Shown: positions 19,220-27,812, counted from the first letter of the stretch. The stretch: 64,000 nucleotides of DNA from Polaromonas sp. SP1 (GCF_003711205.1 NZ_CP031013.1:3204501-3268500); one strand, 5' to 3'. Notes: a model not told the origin generated them from the letters alone. Numbers and translations: made by a program.

Positions 19220-20512
19220 CTACTTGTACCCCATGGTCTGGGGCAACCAAAGAACGATTTGCGGGAAAAAAGTCATCGCCAGCAGCAAGAGCAGCAGCAT
19301 CGCCAGGAAAGGCCAGCCTTCTTTCATCATCTCGCCGATCGGAATACCGGTGAGCGCCTTGGTCACAAAGAGCAGCATGCCGAAAGGCGGGTGGATCAGG
19401 CCGATCATCATGTTGAGCACCACCAGCACGCCGAAGTGCACCAGGTCCACGCCCAGCAGCTTGGCCGCGGGCAGCAGCATGGGCACAAACACCAGCAGCA
19501 GCACCGACACGTCAAGGAAGCAGCCCAGCACCAGGAACATGACATTCACCATCAGCAGGAAGCCGATCTGCGAAAGGTGCATGCCGTCGACCCAGGCGGC
19601 CATGGCTTGCGGCACGCCCTCGGCAGTGAAGGCGTAATTGAGCATGAAAGAGCCGGCCAGGATCATGGTGATCACCGCGCTGCCGCGGGTCGACTCCATC
19701 ACCACGCCCCAGAAGCTGCGCCACGTGAGCGCGCGAAACACCACGGCGGCCAGGATCAGCGCATGCAGCGCCGCCACGGCGGCGGCTTCGGTCGGCGTGA
19801 AGACACCCGAGTAAATACCGCCCAACAGCACGATGGGCATGGACAGCGGCAAGGCACCGCGAAAAATCAGCCCCGCCCACTCCGAGCGCGGCACGGGTTC
19901 GTCGCGCGGCATGTTGCGTTTTTTTGCGATGATCGCGACCACGCCCATCATCAGGCCGGCCATCAAAAAGCCCGGCACCACACCGCCCAGAAAGAGTGCG
20001 CCCACCGAAGCGCCAGACACCAGCGCGTAAATCACCATCGGGATCGACGGCGGAATGATGGGCCCCAGCGTGGCGCTGGCCACCACCACGGCGCCGGCAA
20101 AGCCGCGCGTGTATTCGGGCTTCTTCAGCATCTGGCGGATGGTGACGAGGCCTGGGCCGGCCGCGTCGGCAATCGCGCTGCCGCTCATGCCCGAGAAAAT
20201 CACGCTGACCAGAATGTCCACCTGCGCAAGCCCGCCGCGAAAGCGGCCCACCAGGATGCGGCAGAAGTCGAAAATACGCTCGCTCACCGTGCCCGCATTC
20301 ATGATGTTGGCGGCAAACACAAAAAGCGGCACCGCCAGCAGCACGTAGCTGTTGTAAAGGCCGTTGCCGATCTGTTCGGCCACCAGGCCAATGTCTTGCC
20401 CCTTGACCGCCAGGTAGCCGATGCCGGCAGCAATCATCGAAAAGCCGATGGGCATGCGCAGCAGCATGCCGCCCGCCAGCACCCCCACCAATATCCAGAG
20501 ACCGCTTGTCAT
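19220..20512 (-). CDS. dctM: TRAP transporter large permease (DctM/SiaM type)
   Basis: The 430-residue, twelve-helix membrane subunit that carries the solute in a sodium-driven TRAP importer. Typical segments are LLRMPIGFSMIAAGIGYLAV near the start, VPLFVFAANIMNAGTVSERIFDF, FSGMSGSAIADAAGPG and the C-terminal HPPFGMLLFVTKALTG. Its start overlaps the small permease stop by 4 bases (ATGA), so the two are translationally coupled. The solute is not readable; TRAP systems mostly take organic acids, and the cluster points to a sugar acid such as an aldonate. Confidence 0.95.
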   Translation of the reverse strand: MTSGLWILVGVLAGGMLLRMPIGFSMIAAGIGYLAVKGQDIGLVAEQIGNGLYNSYVLLAVPLFVFAANIMNAGTVSERIFDFCRILVGRFRGGLAQVDILVSVIFSGMSGSAIADAAGPGLVTIRQMLKKPEYTRGFAGAVVVASATLGPIIPPSIPMVIYALVSGASVGALFLGGVVPGFLMAGLMMGVVAIIAKKRNMPRDEPVPRSEWAGLIFRGALPLSMPIVLLGGIYSGVFTPTEAAAVAALHALILAAVVFRALTWRSFWGVVMESTRGSAVITMILAGSFMLNYAFTAEGVPQAMAAWVDGMHLSQIGFLLMVNVMFLVLGCFLDVSVLLLVFVPMLLPAAKLLGVDLVHFGVLVVLNMMIGLIHPPFGMLLFVTKALTGIPIGEMMKEGWPFLAMLLLLLLAMTFFPQIVLWLPQTMGYK

Positions 20513-20988
20513 ATCCGCAACTCCGCTTCAAGACCCTTGCCACGGATCGCGTTCCAGATCGCCCAGGCCGAGCGCACCGCCAAAGCGGCGAGCAGCAGCA
20601 CAAAAGGCATGAAGACCCACTGGAAGGACACGCCCAGAACGGGTGTTCCCTCGCGGGCCATGAAGTGCACGTAGTCCCAGCAGCCCGGAATGCCCCAGGC
20701 CGCCAGGCCGCCGACCAGCAGGTTGCCGATGATGGCCATGGCCTGCCGGCCGCGATAGGGCATGCTGTTCCACACCAGGTCAAACACCACATGCTCACGC
20801 TCGGGCACCACCACGGCAGCCGCCCACAGGATGACCCACACGTAGAGGATCACGGCGGCTTCATCCGTCCAGGCCAGGGGCTTGCCGAAGAGAAACCGCG
20901 CCGTGATCTGGATCACGAACACGATGAACAGGGTCAGGAAGAGTCCGCCGCCAATCAGGTTGGCGGCTTTTTGAGGCCAGCTTTTCAT
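20509..20988 (-). CDS. dctQ: TRAP transporter small permease (DctQ type)
   Basis: A 159-residue, four-helix membrane protein of the DctQ family. Features are LIGGGLFLTLFIVFVIQITARFLFGKPLAWTDEAA near the N-terminus, the usual [RF]-LFG-LAWTDE signature, and further helices at about 47-65, 85-105 and 125-145. It pairs with the large permease, whose start overlaps its stop. The periplasmic binding-protein gene precedes it by 36 bases. Confidence 0.92.
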   Translation of the reverse strand: MKSWPQKAANLIGGGLFLTLFIVFVIQITARFLFGKPLAWTDEAAVILYVWVILWAAAVVVPEREHVVFDLVWNSMPYRGRQAMAIIGNLLVGGLAAWGIPGCWDYVHFMAREGTPVLGVSFQWVFMPFVLLLAALAVRSAWAIWNAIRGKGLEAELRI

Positions 20989-21024
20989 GGGAGTTGTTGT
21001 GGTGCCTGGTGCTTGCCGCCGGAC

Positions 21025-22041
21025 TTACTTCGTCGCGTTGATGCGCTCGAGCAGGCCTTTGGGCCAGACCTTGGCGTAGTCGGAGTTCAGGTAAGTCGTC
21101 TGCACGGTCTTGCGGAAAGCGTCCACGTCCGGTGTGGTGACCTGCAGGCCTTCTTTCTTGAAAAAGTCCACCAGCTGGCCTTCTTCCTTGATGCGGTTTT
21201 CATTGTTGTAGACGGCTGCGGCCTGTGCTGCGGCAGTGACCTTGGTCTTTTGCGCCGCGTTCATGCCGTTCCAGGCCTTGTTGGAAATCGCGATGAAGAT
21301 GCCGTCCACCAGGTGGCTGGTCATGACGATCTGCTTGGTCACTTCGTAGAACTTGGCCGCACGCACGGAGGGCAGGGGGTTGTCCTGGCCGTCGATGGTG
21401 CCGGTCTTCAGGCCCAGGTAGACCTCGCCGAAGGCCAGCGGCGTGGGGGTGGCGCCCAGGGCTTCACCCAGAAACAGCCATTCCTTGGAGCCCGGCATGC
21501 GCAGCTTCACGCCTTTGAGGTCGGCCGGCACCTTGACGTTGCGGGCTTCGCGCAGGTTGACCTGGCGCGTGCCGAGGTAGACGGTGGACAGCGGTGTGAC
21601 TTCCATCTTTTCCGCGACATGCTTGAACATCTCGGTGCCGATGGGGCCGGAGAACACCTTTTGCTGGTGGTCCGGGTCGCGCACGATGTAGCCGGCAGTG
21701 AAGATGGAGAACTCGGGCACCAGCTTGGCGATGTCGAAGGCCGAGATGGACGAGAGCTCCAGGTTGCCGCGCGCCATGGCGGCCGGCTCCGTGCCTTGCT
21801 TGAAAAGCGACGCATTCAGGTTGATCTGCACGTCGAATTCGCCAGGCGCGCTTTTTTCGAGGTTCTCCTTGAAGACCGTCCACATCTTGGCGTGCCAGTC
21901 GTCCGGCACGGCGGGCGTCGACACGCGCAGCACCATCTTGTTCTGGGCCTGGGCGGCGGGCAGCAGGGCGCCCATCAACACGGTGGCGGAAGCCGCGGCC
22001 AAAAGGGTGCGGCGAAGGGTGGATGAGAGGGAAGTCTTCAT
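21025..22041 (-). CDS. dctP: TRAP transporter solute-binding protein (DctP type)
   Basis: Periplasmic binding protein of 338 residues. The signal peptide spans about residues 1-32 (RRTLLAAASATVLMGALLPAAQAQ). The DctP fold is shown by the GEVYLGLKTGTIDGQDNPLPS motif, which includes the stretch around the arginine/acid-binding region, and by VTKQIVMTSHLVDGIFIAIS. AAGGAG lies 9 bases before the ATG. Order in the unit is aldolase gene, dctP, dctQ, dctM. The ligand is unknown; the conserved organic-acid preference of the family and the neighbours suggest a sugar acid. Confidence 0.94.
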   Translation of the reverse strand: MKTSLSSTLRRTLLAAASATVLMGALLPAAQAQNKMVLRVSTPAVPDDWHAKMWTVFKENLEKSAPGEFDVQINLNASLFKQGTEPAAMARGNLELSSISAFDIAKLVPEFSIFTAGYIVRDPDHQQKVFSGPIGTEMFKHVAEKMEVTPLSTVYLGTRQVNLREARNVKVPADLKGVKLRMPGSKEWLFLGEALGATPTPLAFGEVYLGLKTGTIDGQDNPLPSVRAAKFYEVTKQIVMTSHLVDGIFIAISNKAWNGMNAAQKTKVTAAAQAAAVYNNENRIKEEGQLVDFFKKEGLQVTTPDVDAFRKTVQTTYLNSDYAKVWPKGLLERINATK

Positions 22042-22100
22042 GGTTGTCTCCTTTTTTAGGTCAATCGTTGGGGCTCAGGCCCCGGTTCTACTTTGGGCAA

Positions 22101-23033
22101 TCAGTCGGATTTTGTATCAATCCCGAAAGCGGCGATGGTTTTTTCCAGCGCCTGGTACTCGTCGGCCGTCAACGCCACCAGCGGCGCGCGCACGCGCAGC
22201 CAGGCCTTGTCGCCGCTCAGCATGGCCATGATGCCCTTGAGCGCCGGCATCAGCGAGTAGCCGTTCAGCAAGCCGATCAGCTGGACGACGCGCTCGCGTT
22301 CGGCCGGTGTGGCGGCGGCTTCGGGCTCTGTCACCAGGCGTTTGACCAGGCGCGGCATGAAGTTGGCCAGGCCGCTGATGGCGCCTGTGCTGCCGCGCCT
22401 GCCCATCTCTGGAAGGTCGGGCTCAAAGCCGACGTAAACCGTCATGTCTTTCATGAAGGCGTTCGCCAGGCCCACCGAATGCTCGGTGCTGCAGGCGCTG
22501 TCCTTGATGCCGACGATGGTGTCGGGGTATTGCTTTTTGAGTGTGCTGATGACGTGGTGCGACAGCGGCACGCCCGTGACCTGGGGGATGTGGTACAGGT
22601 ACATCTTGAAGGGCGTGCCGGCCATGCCGTCGATGACATAGCGGTAGCCGTCGATGATGCCCTGGTCGGACACGCCCTTGAGGAAAAACGGCGGCAGCAT
22701 CAGGCAGCCGTGCACACCGGCCTTGACGGCGTGGCGCGTGAGCTCCAGCGTTTCGGGCAAGGCGGCGCAACTGGTCGAGACCATGATCTGCGCGGCCGGA
22801 ATGCCGTTTTTGATGAGCTGGTCGATCGCGTCCTTGCGCTCTTGCAGCGAGAACGAAGGGCCTTCGCCCGTGGTGCCGAAAGCCGTCACGCCTGGGCAGC
22901 CGGTGGCGATCAGCGTCTTGCAATGCGCCGCAAATTTGGCGTGGTCAATGTCTAGCCCGGCCGTGAGCGGCGTCAGCAGGGCGGGCCAGATGCCGCGAAA
23001 GGATTTGTCGGCGGCGGGGAAAGAACGCGTCAT
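22101..23033 (-). CDS. DHDPS/N-acetylneuraminate lyase family aldolase or dehydratase
   Basis: A 310-residue class I aldolase-superfamily enzyme. The signature FGTTGEGPSFS (about residues 48-58), the catalytic Tyr in YLYHIPQVTG and the Schiff-base Lys in VGIKDSA (Lys177) are all present. The family includes dihydrodipicolinate synthase, but the catabolic setting (TRAP importer, GntR regulator, lactonase, mutarotase) suggests cleavage or dehydration of a 2-keto-3-deoxy sugar acid. Its start overlaps the stop of the GntR gene by 4 bases. It is a different gene from the dehydratase stump at 7109, which ends differently. Confidence 0.88.
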   Translation of the reverse strand: MTRSFPAADKSFRGIWPALLTPLTAGLDIDHAKFAAHCKTLIATGCPGVTAFGTTGEGPSFSLQERKDAIDQLIKNGIPAAQIMVSTSCAALPETLELTRHAVKAGVHGCLMLPPFFLKGVSDQGIIDGYRYVIDGMAGTPFKMYLYHIPQVTGVPLSHHVISTLKKQYPDTIVGIKDSACSTEHSVGLANAFMKDMTVYVGFEPDLPEMGRRGSTGAISGLANFMPRLVKRLVTEPEAAATPAERERVVQLIGLLNGYSLMPALKGIMAMLSGDKAWLRVRAPLVALTADEYQALEKTIAAFGIDTKSD

Positions 23034-23746
23034 TCAAGGGTCTCCAAAGACCACGGCATATCGGGCCGCGGCAAACCGAGCACGCGGCGGTGCGCACTGT
23101 CGATGTGGTGGCTCAGGCGGTCGACCACGGCTTGTGCGTCGCGCCGCTTGAGGGCGTCAATAAACCAGAGGTGCTCTTCCATCGCGGGAATCAGCACGTC
23201 CGGGGAAAGGGTGGAGCCTTCGAGCTTGATCAGCCGCACCCGCAGGCTGTTGATGCGGTAGACCTCGGAGATCAGTTCGTTGCCCAATGCGTCGATCATC
23301 AAATCGTGCAGGCCCCAGTCGACCGTGGTGGCGTCTTCCAGCAGGGCGTCGTCAATGGCTTTCTTTTTGGCGCGCTTGACGATGTTGAGGTGGGCCAGCT
23401 CAATCATGGCCAGGTCGGAGTCGGACACCGTCGTCACAAAGCGGCTGGCGGCCTCGCGCTCGAGCAGGCGGCGCAGCTGGAAGGCGTTGTTGATCAGCTT
23501 CAGATCGACATGGGCCACCTGGAGGCCGCGCTGCGGCACGGTCTTGAGCAGGCCTTCGGCTTCCAGGCGCGGAATCAGCTCGCGCACCGCGCCCAGCGGC
23601 ATGCCCAGCAGTTGCATCAGCTCGCGCTGCGAGATGAATTGGCCCGGGCGGATGTTGGCGTCAACGATCTGCTGCTGGAAACTCTCGTACGCCTGCGCGC
23701 GCAGGCTGATCGGAGCGGAGGCCGTGGAGTGCGCAGCGTTGCTCAT
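23030..23746 (-). CDS. GntR-family regulator with FCD domain
   Basis: A 238-residue transcription factor. The N-terminal winged helix (about residues 12-75) contains ISQRELMQLLGMPLGAVRELIPRLEAEGLL, and the all-helical FCD ligand-binding domain follows (about 80-215), with metal-ligand-type residues in LHDLMIDALGNE and HLWFIDAL and the histidine pair SHHIDSAH. Such regulators usually repress sugar-acid genes and release DNA when the acid binds. It is 5 bases after the fucU-like gene and overlaps the aldolase gene. A candidate operator lies at 24273-24288 between the two divergent arms of the cluster. Confidence 0.9.
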   Translation of the reverse strand: MSNAAHSTASAPISLRAQAYESFQQQIVDANIRPGQFISQRELMQLLGMPLGAVRELIPRLEAEGLLKTVPQRGLQVAHVDLKLINNAFQLRRLLEREAASRFVTTVSDSDLAMIELAHLNIVKRAKKKAIDDALLEDATTVDWGLHDLMIDALGNELISEVYRINSLRVRLIKLEGSTLSPDVLIPAMEEHLWFIDALKRRDAQAVVDRLSHHIDSAHRRVLGLPRPDMPWSLETLE

Positions 23747-23751
23747 GAGCT

Positions 23752-24198
23752 TCAGCTCGCGTCGCTGGAAATCACACCCTTGCGAAGCAGGATGTTGCCG
23801 TACTTTCGCTGCTCACCGGTTTGCAGGATGAGGAAGGCGTTTTGGGCTTGTGCGTAAAAGTCAAAGCGCTCAAGCGAGACGGCGGGGCGCTCGCCGGCTT
23901 GGCGAAGTACGTTCGTAAATTCGGCCACGGGCTCGGGAATGGCTGAAGCATCACCGACGACCTGCATGGTCCAGGCAGCGTCGGGCACAAAGTTGTCTAG
24001 CGGCAGAAGCTGCAGCACCGCTTGAAGTGCTTGAGGCGCAGTGGCACCCGCCAACTGCACCAGCCGTGCGCCGCTTTTGCCTGCCACCTGGGCAGCAGGG
24101 AAGTTCGCATCCACAATCGCCACGTCGTCGCCATGGCCCATGCTGGCCAGGGCATGCAGGGCGTCGGGCGTGAGCAGGGGGGAAATGTTTTTGAGCAT
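23752..24198 (-). CDS. fucU: RbsD/FucU-family sugar mutarotase
   Basis: A 148-residue protein that interconverts sugar anomers or pyranose/furanose forms. The start MLKNISPLLTPDALHALASMGHGDDVAIVDANFPA is typical of FucU, with the catalytic-type His in MGHGD (residue ~21), and the C-terminal QRKYGNILLRKGVI loop. I choose ATG 24198 because it gives the standard FucU N-terminus; an upstream TTG at 24240 would add fourteen residues. It is the first gene of the minus arm of the sugar cluster. Mutarotation feeds the aldose dehydrogenase encoded on the opposite arm, which fits an L-fucose-like route. Confidence 0.88.
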   Translation of the reverse strand: MLKNISPLLTPDALHALASMGHGDDVAIVDANFPAAQVAGKSGARLVQLAGATAPQALQAVLQLLPLDNFVPDAAWTMQVVGDASAIPEPVAEFTNVLRQAGERPAVSLERFDFYAQAQNAFLILQTGEQRKYGNILLRKGVISSDAS

Positions 24199-24272
24199 GG
24201 GAGCAATGTGGTGAACAGCTGCGGAGCCCGGTTTTTGCAAAACCTCGGGATTTCCCGCTGTCGATCACTGAC

Positions 24273-24288
24273 ATGTTAGTCATAACAT
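24273..24288. promoter_or_regulatory. Candidate operator in the divergent fucU / aldose dehydrogenase region
   Basis: A perfect inverted repeat ATGTTA-GTCA-TAACAT in the AT-rich centre of the intergenic region between the two arms. Size and position suit a dimeric GntR/FCD repressor, whose gene is second in the minus arm. The assignment is inference. Confidence 0.45.
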
Positions 24289-24350
24289 AACTGACCTTTT
24301 ATCAGGACTAACCCTGAATCCGAACGAAATTGAACAAAGTCAAAGCCGAC

Positions 24351-25376
24351 ATGACCACTGCGACTGGGGGCATGGCCCCTGTTTTTTCTGCCTGCGAAGG
24401 AAGCGGCCTCAGGCTGGGCCTGGGCGGTGCGCCGCTGGGCAACCTGTTCAGCGCCGTCTCTGATGCCGATGCCAGGGCGCTGGTGGATGCCGCCTGGGCC
24501 GATGGCTGCCGCACCTTTGACACCGCGCCGCATTACGGCCACGGCCTGTCGGAGCGGCGCCTGGGTGATGCGCTGCGCGGGCACCCGCGGGACAGCTATG
24601 TGCTCTCCAGCAAGGTGGGCAGGCTGCTGCTGCCCGATGCGAATGCCCCGCGCGCGCAGCACGGCTACGTCGACATACTGCCCTTTAACCAGGTGTGGGA
24701 CTTCAGCGCCGCCGGCACACGCCGCAGCGTGGAAGAAAGCCTGCAGCGCCTGGGCCTGCCGCGGCTGGACGTGGTGTATGTTCATGACCCCGATGCCGCC
24801 TCGCACGGTGAACGCGCGCCTGCGGTACTGCGTCAGGTGATTGAGGAGACTTTGCCCGAGCTGCGGCAGATGAAGCGGGAAGGGTTGATACGCGCCATCG
24901 GCCTGGGCACCAACGACGTGGATGTGGTGTTGCAGGTGCTGCGCGAAGTCGGGCTGGATGTGCTGATGCTGGCCGGGCGCTACAGCCTGCTGGACCACAG
25001 CGCGCTGGCTGCGCTGCTGCCCCAATGCGCGGCGCGCAACGTCCTTGTTGCACTGGGTGGGGTGTTCAATTCGGGTATCCTGGCCACGGGCGCACGCGGC
25101 GGCGCGGCGAGCTTTAATTACGCGCCCGCTGCCGGCGAATGGCTGGAGCGGACTTCCCGCATTGAGTTGGTTTGTGAGGCGCATGGCGTGCCGCTGCGCG
25201 CGGCGGCGCTGCAGTTTCCGCTGGCCCACACGGCGGTGGAGATCGTGATGCTGGGCGCACGCAAGGTCGCCGAGTGGGCCGATGCGGTGGCGATGATGCA
25301 GCACCCGATTCCCCCGGAATTCTGGGCCGACTTGCGCAAGCAGGGCCTGCTGCCATCAGAGGCACCTACGCCATGA
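24351..25376 (+). CDS. Aldo/keto reductase family aldose dehydrogenase (L-fucose / D-threo-aldose 1-dehydrogenase type)
   Basis: A 341-residue NAD(P)-dependent TIM-barrel oxidoreductase. Features are LGLGGAPLGNLF, the catalytic Asp/Tyr segment FDTAPHYGHGLSERRLGDAL, the lysine in SSKVGRLLLP, VYVHDPD, and a cofactor loop with GGVFNSGILATG. The combination resembles D-threo-aldose 1-dehydrogenases, which oxidise L-fucose or D-arabinose to the lactone. I start it at ATG 24351; a TTG at 24330 would add seven residues. Its stop overlaps the lactonase start (ATGA), so product and next enzyme are coupled. Exact sugar specificity is inferred from neighbours. Confidence 0.85.
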   Translation: MTTATGGMAPVFSACEGSGLRLGLGGAPLGNLFSAVSDADARALVDAAWADGCRTFDTAPHYGHGLSERRLGDALRGHPRDSYVLSSKVGRLLLPDANAPRAQHGYVDILPFNQVWDFSAAGTRRSVEESLQRLGLPRLDVVYVHDPDAASHGERAPAVLRQVIEETLPELRQMKREGLIRAIGLGTNDVDVVLQVLREVGLDVLMLAGRYSLLDHSALAALLPQCAARNVLVALGGVFNSGILATGARGGAASFNYAPAAGEWLERTSRIELVCEAHGVPLRAAALQFPLAHTAVEIVMLGARKVAEWADAVAMMQHPIPPEFWADLRKQGLLPSEAPTP

Positions 25377-26218
25377 CCGCGATGGCAAAGATCGACGCGC
25401 ACTTTCATTGCTGGCAACTCGCGCGCGGCGACTATGGCTGGCTGACCCCGGCGCTGGCGCCGATTTACCGCGATGTGGCCGTGGCCGACTGGAAGGCGCA
25501 ATCCGTGCCGCACGGCATCACGGGTGGCGTGCTGGTGCAGGCTGCACCGGCCGAGGCGGAGACACAGTTTCTGCTGGCGCAGGCCGATGCCAACCCCGCC
25601 GTACTGGGCGTGGTGGGCTGGGTAGACCTGCTGGCCGCTGACGCTCCGGCCCGTATCGAAAAACTGGCCAGTCACCCGCGCCTGAAGGGTTTACGGCCCA
25701 TGCTGCAGGACATCGCGGATCCCGAATGGATATTGCAACCCGCACTGGCGCCGGCCCTGCGCGCCATGGCCGATTGCGGCCTGGTATTTGACGCGCTGGT
25801 GAAGTCCGTGCACCTGCCGCACATCCTGACGCTGGCTGCGCGCCACCCTGAGTTGCGCATGGTGATAGACCATTGCGCCAAGCCGGACATCGCTGCGGGC
25901 GAGTGGCAACCCTGGGCAGATGGAATGGCGCGCATCGCCAAGGAAACCAATGCCATGTGCAAACTCTCAGGCCTGATGACCGAGGCTGGTCCGCGACCAC
26001 AGCCGGGCGCTGTAAGGCGCTGGGGCGAACATGTGCTGCAGAGCTTTGGCGCTGACCGTGTCGTGTGGGGAAGCGACTGGCCGGTGCTGGAGCTGGCCGG
26101 TAGTTATGCGCAATGGTGGGGCGAGACGCAACAATTGCTTGCCGGGCTGGATGCGAAAGACCAGGCGGCGGTGATGGGGGGCAATGCAGCGCGGCTTTAC
26201 CGGTTGGGCGGGGCTTAA
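25373..26218 (+). CDS. Amidohydrolase-2 family lactonase (L-fuconolactonase type)
   Basis: A 281-residue TIM-barrel hydrolase that would open the lactone made by the preceding dehydrogenase. The metal-site motif DAHFHCW opens the protein, followed by DYGWLTPALAPIYRD, then VIDHCAKPDIAAG and the C-terminal VVWGSDWPVLEL, all usual for L-fuconolactonases and 2-pyrone-4,6-dicarboxylate lactonases. The start at ATG 25373 is chosen because it overlaps the upstream stop as ATGA and puts DAHFH at residue ~7; the longer open frame (from 25274) only runs inside the dehydrogenase gene. The R2 repeat follows. Confidence 0.86.
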   Translation: MTAMAKIDAHFHCWQLARGDYGWLTPALAPIYRDVAVADWKAQSVPHGITGGVLVQAAPAEAETQFLLAQADANPAVLGVVGWVDLLAADAPARIEKLASHPRLKGLRPMLQDIADPEWILQPALAPALRAMADCGLVFDALVKSVHLPHILTLAARHPELRMVIDHCAKPDIAAGEWQPWADGMARIAKETNAMCKLSGLMTEAGPRPQPGAVRRWGEHVLQSFGADRVVWGSDWPVLELAGSYAQWWGETQQLLAGLDAKDQAAVMGGNAARLYRLGGA

Positions 26219-26241
26219 ATATTCTCGTCACTCAGGCTCCA

Positions 26242-26272
26242 CACCGTTCGGGCTGAGCGTGACGAAGCCCTT
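26242..26272 (+). repeat. R2 repeat, third copy
   Basis: CACCGTTCGGGCTGAGCGTG followed by ACGAAGCCC, matching the pair at 12420-12480. Confidence 0.6.
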
Positions 26273-26340
26273 CGCCACCGACAGGGTGGTCATGGTTTGC
26301 GTAAACCCCATTGAAGTGATGAGGTATTTAGAATCGCCCG

Positions 26341-26847
26341 ATGACTGAATCAACAACTTCCTCCTCCGTACGCGTCTGCCGCGCAGACTACGCTAACCCC
26401 GTGCACGCAGCCGCAGTCGTAGACCTACTCGATGTGTATGCGCGCGACCTGGCCGGCGGCGGCCACCCGCTCAGCGACTTCGCCAAAGGCAACCTCATCA
26501 AGGAACTCGCCGCGCGCCCACAGGCTTTTAGCGTGCTCGCCTTCGAGGGCGAGCAGGCCGTGGGCCTCATCAACTGCATCGAGGGCTTCTCCACCTTCGC
26601 CTGCCGCCCACTGGTCAATGTCCACGACGTGTCCGTGCGCCCCGGTCATCGCGGCCAGCGCATCGGCGAAAAGATGCTGGCGAAGGTGGAAGAGATCGCG
26701 CGAGAACGCGGCGCCTGCAAGCTGACGCTGGAAGCACTGCAAGGCAATGAGCGCGCCATCAAGCTGTATGAGCGCGTGGGCTTTGGTGGCTTCCAGCTGG
26801 ACCCGGCCATGGGGCAGGCGCGGTTCTTTCAGAAGTGGCTGGAGTGA
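26341..26847 (+). CDS. GNAT family N-acetyltransferase
   Basis: A 168-residue acetyl-CoA-dependent acyltransferase. The acetyl-CoA pyrophosphate loop appears as VRPGHRGQRIGEKML (about residues 99-113), preceded by the beta-4 strand VNVHDVSV and followed by CKLTLEALQGNERAIKLYERVGF, the typical motif A/B arrangement. The target is unknown. It stands alone between the sugar cluster and a broken small membrane gene. Confidence 0.88.
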   Translation: MTESTTSSSVRVCRADYANPVHAAAVVDLLDVYARDLAGGGHPLSDFAKGNLIKELAARPQAFSVLAFEGEQAVGLINCIEGFSTFACRPLVNVHDVSVRPGHRGQRIGEKMLAKVEEIARERGACKLTLEALQGNERAIKLYERVGFGGFQLDPAMGQARFFQKWLE

Positions 26848-26898
26848 GGGCGCCTCAATGCCTCAATCGGTCAGAACCAGATATCAGGATCCAGAAGC

Positions 26899-27186
26899 AT
26901 GAAACGCTGGTGGAACAGTCCTTATCTTTCCTTGATCGGCAATATCGCCGCGCTTTGCTTCGCGCTTATTCTCGGACGGGTTTGCCTCCAGGCCGTGTTT
27001 ACTGGCGAAATCAAGTTCAGCAAGGCCAATCGATGGATTCGCCTGGAAAGCGAGCCAACGGTGTTTTGGCTTGCTTTCTGATTTCAATTCGCCCTCGCAG
27101 TTTTCGTGGCGATAGTGACTCCCAGATCCATACGCAAAGACGTTCACGCCATCCGGGAAAGTCGAGCACAACAAAAGAAGGCATGA
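26899..27186 (+). pseudogene. Two-helix membrane protein gene interrupted by an in-frame TGA
   Basis: Translation from ATG 26899 gives a first membrane helix (YLSLIGNIAALCFALILGRV), a polar loop and PTVFWLAF, then TGA at 27079-27081. Reading on in the same frame gives FQFALAVFVAIVTPRSIRK and a charged tail to TGA 27184-27186. The second segment completes the second membrane helix, so the full product would be about 95 residues. A TGG-to-TGA change (Trp) would explain it. It could be a true nonsense mutation, a sequencing error, or a real 60-residue product. No selenocysteine machinery signal is seen. Confidence 0.5.
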
Positions 27187-27347
27187 CGTCCGCTTGGGGC
27201 CAAAGCAGCCTTTTTCCCCACTGACTGCAGGCTCGCTTCGATCTAACCAGCCTTCGCTCCCTCCTACGGCTGGTCGCGTGTTTTTCTCCTTCTTCCAGGT
27301 AGCAGGCCCAAGCACCATGGCTTTTTAGTATCAGCCACGGATGCAAC

Positions 27348-27812
27348 ATGAAAAACAACGGTCTGCTTTTCTCCGCCCTCATCGGCGCGGTCGCCTGCGC
27401 GCGCTCCATGACGCCAATGGCCACCATCGCGGCAGCACGGGTTCTTGGCCGTCGCACGCCGGGGAGGCTTGTCCTGCTGGACCGCCCGCTGTTCAGGCAT
27501 GGCGCCCTGGCCATGGGTGTGGGCGAATTGTTGGGCGACAAGATGAAGACCGCACCTGACCGCACCGTCTTTCTGGGACTGCTGGCGCGCGTGATGAGCG
27601 CAGGCATCGCAGGCGCTGCACTGGCTCCCCGTGGCCGCGAACAGGCCGGCGCTTTAACGGCGGTTGCAACGGCCGTACCGCTGGCCTACATCACGCTCGC
27701 AGGCCGCAAGCGCGCGATGGCACGCATGGGCCAGACCCGCAGCGGTTTGATTGAAGACGCGCTGATTGTTGCCGCCGGGGCGGCGGTTGTGGCGCTGGCG
27801 GTCCGGCGGTAA
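27348..27812 (+). CDS. DUF4126-like small membrane protein
   Basis: A 154-residue hydrophobic protein with about four helices. It has the general layout of DUF4126 proteins: ARSMTPMA near the start, GVGELLGDKMKTAPDRT in the middle and MSAGIAGAALAPRGRE after it. Function unknown. It faces the MFS gene tail to tail, 29 bases apart, and is probably transcribed alone. Confidence 0.65.
   Translation: MKNNGLLFSALIGAVACARSMTPMATIAAARVLGRRTPGRLVLLDRPLFRHGALAMGVGELLGDKMKTAPDRTVFLGLLARVMSAGIAGAALAPRGREQAGALTAVATAVPLAYITLAGRKRAMARMGQTRSGLIEDALIVAAGAAVVALAVRR

Noticed and set aside
23752..24240. Start of the FucU-like protein at TTG 24240
   Set aside because: The extra fourteen residues are not part of the FucU fold; MLKNISPLL from 24198 is the usual start.
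27079..27081. Selenocysteine codon at the internal TGA
   Set aside because: The TGA is in a hydrophobic helix where Trp or Leu is expected, and no downstream SECIS-like hairpin is evident.
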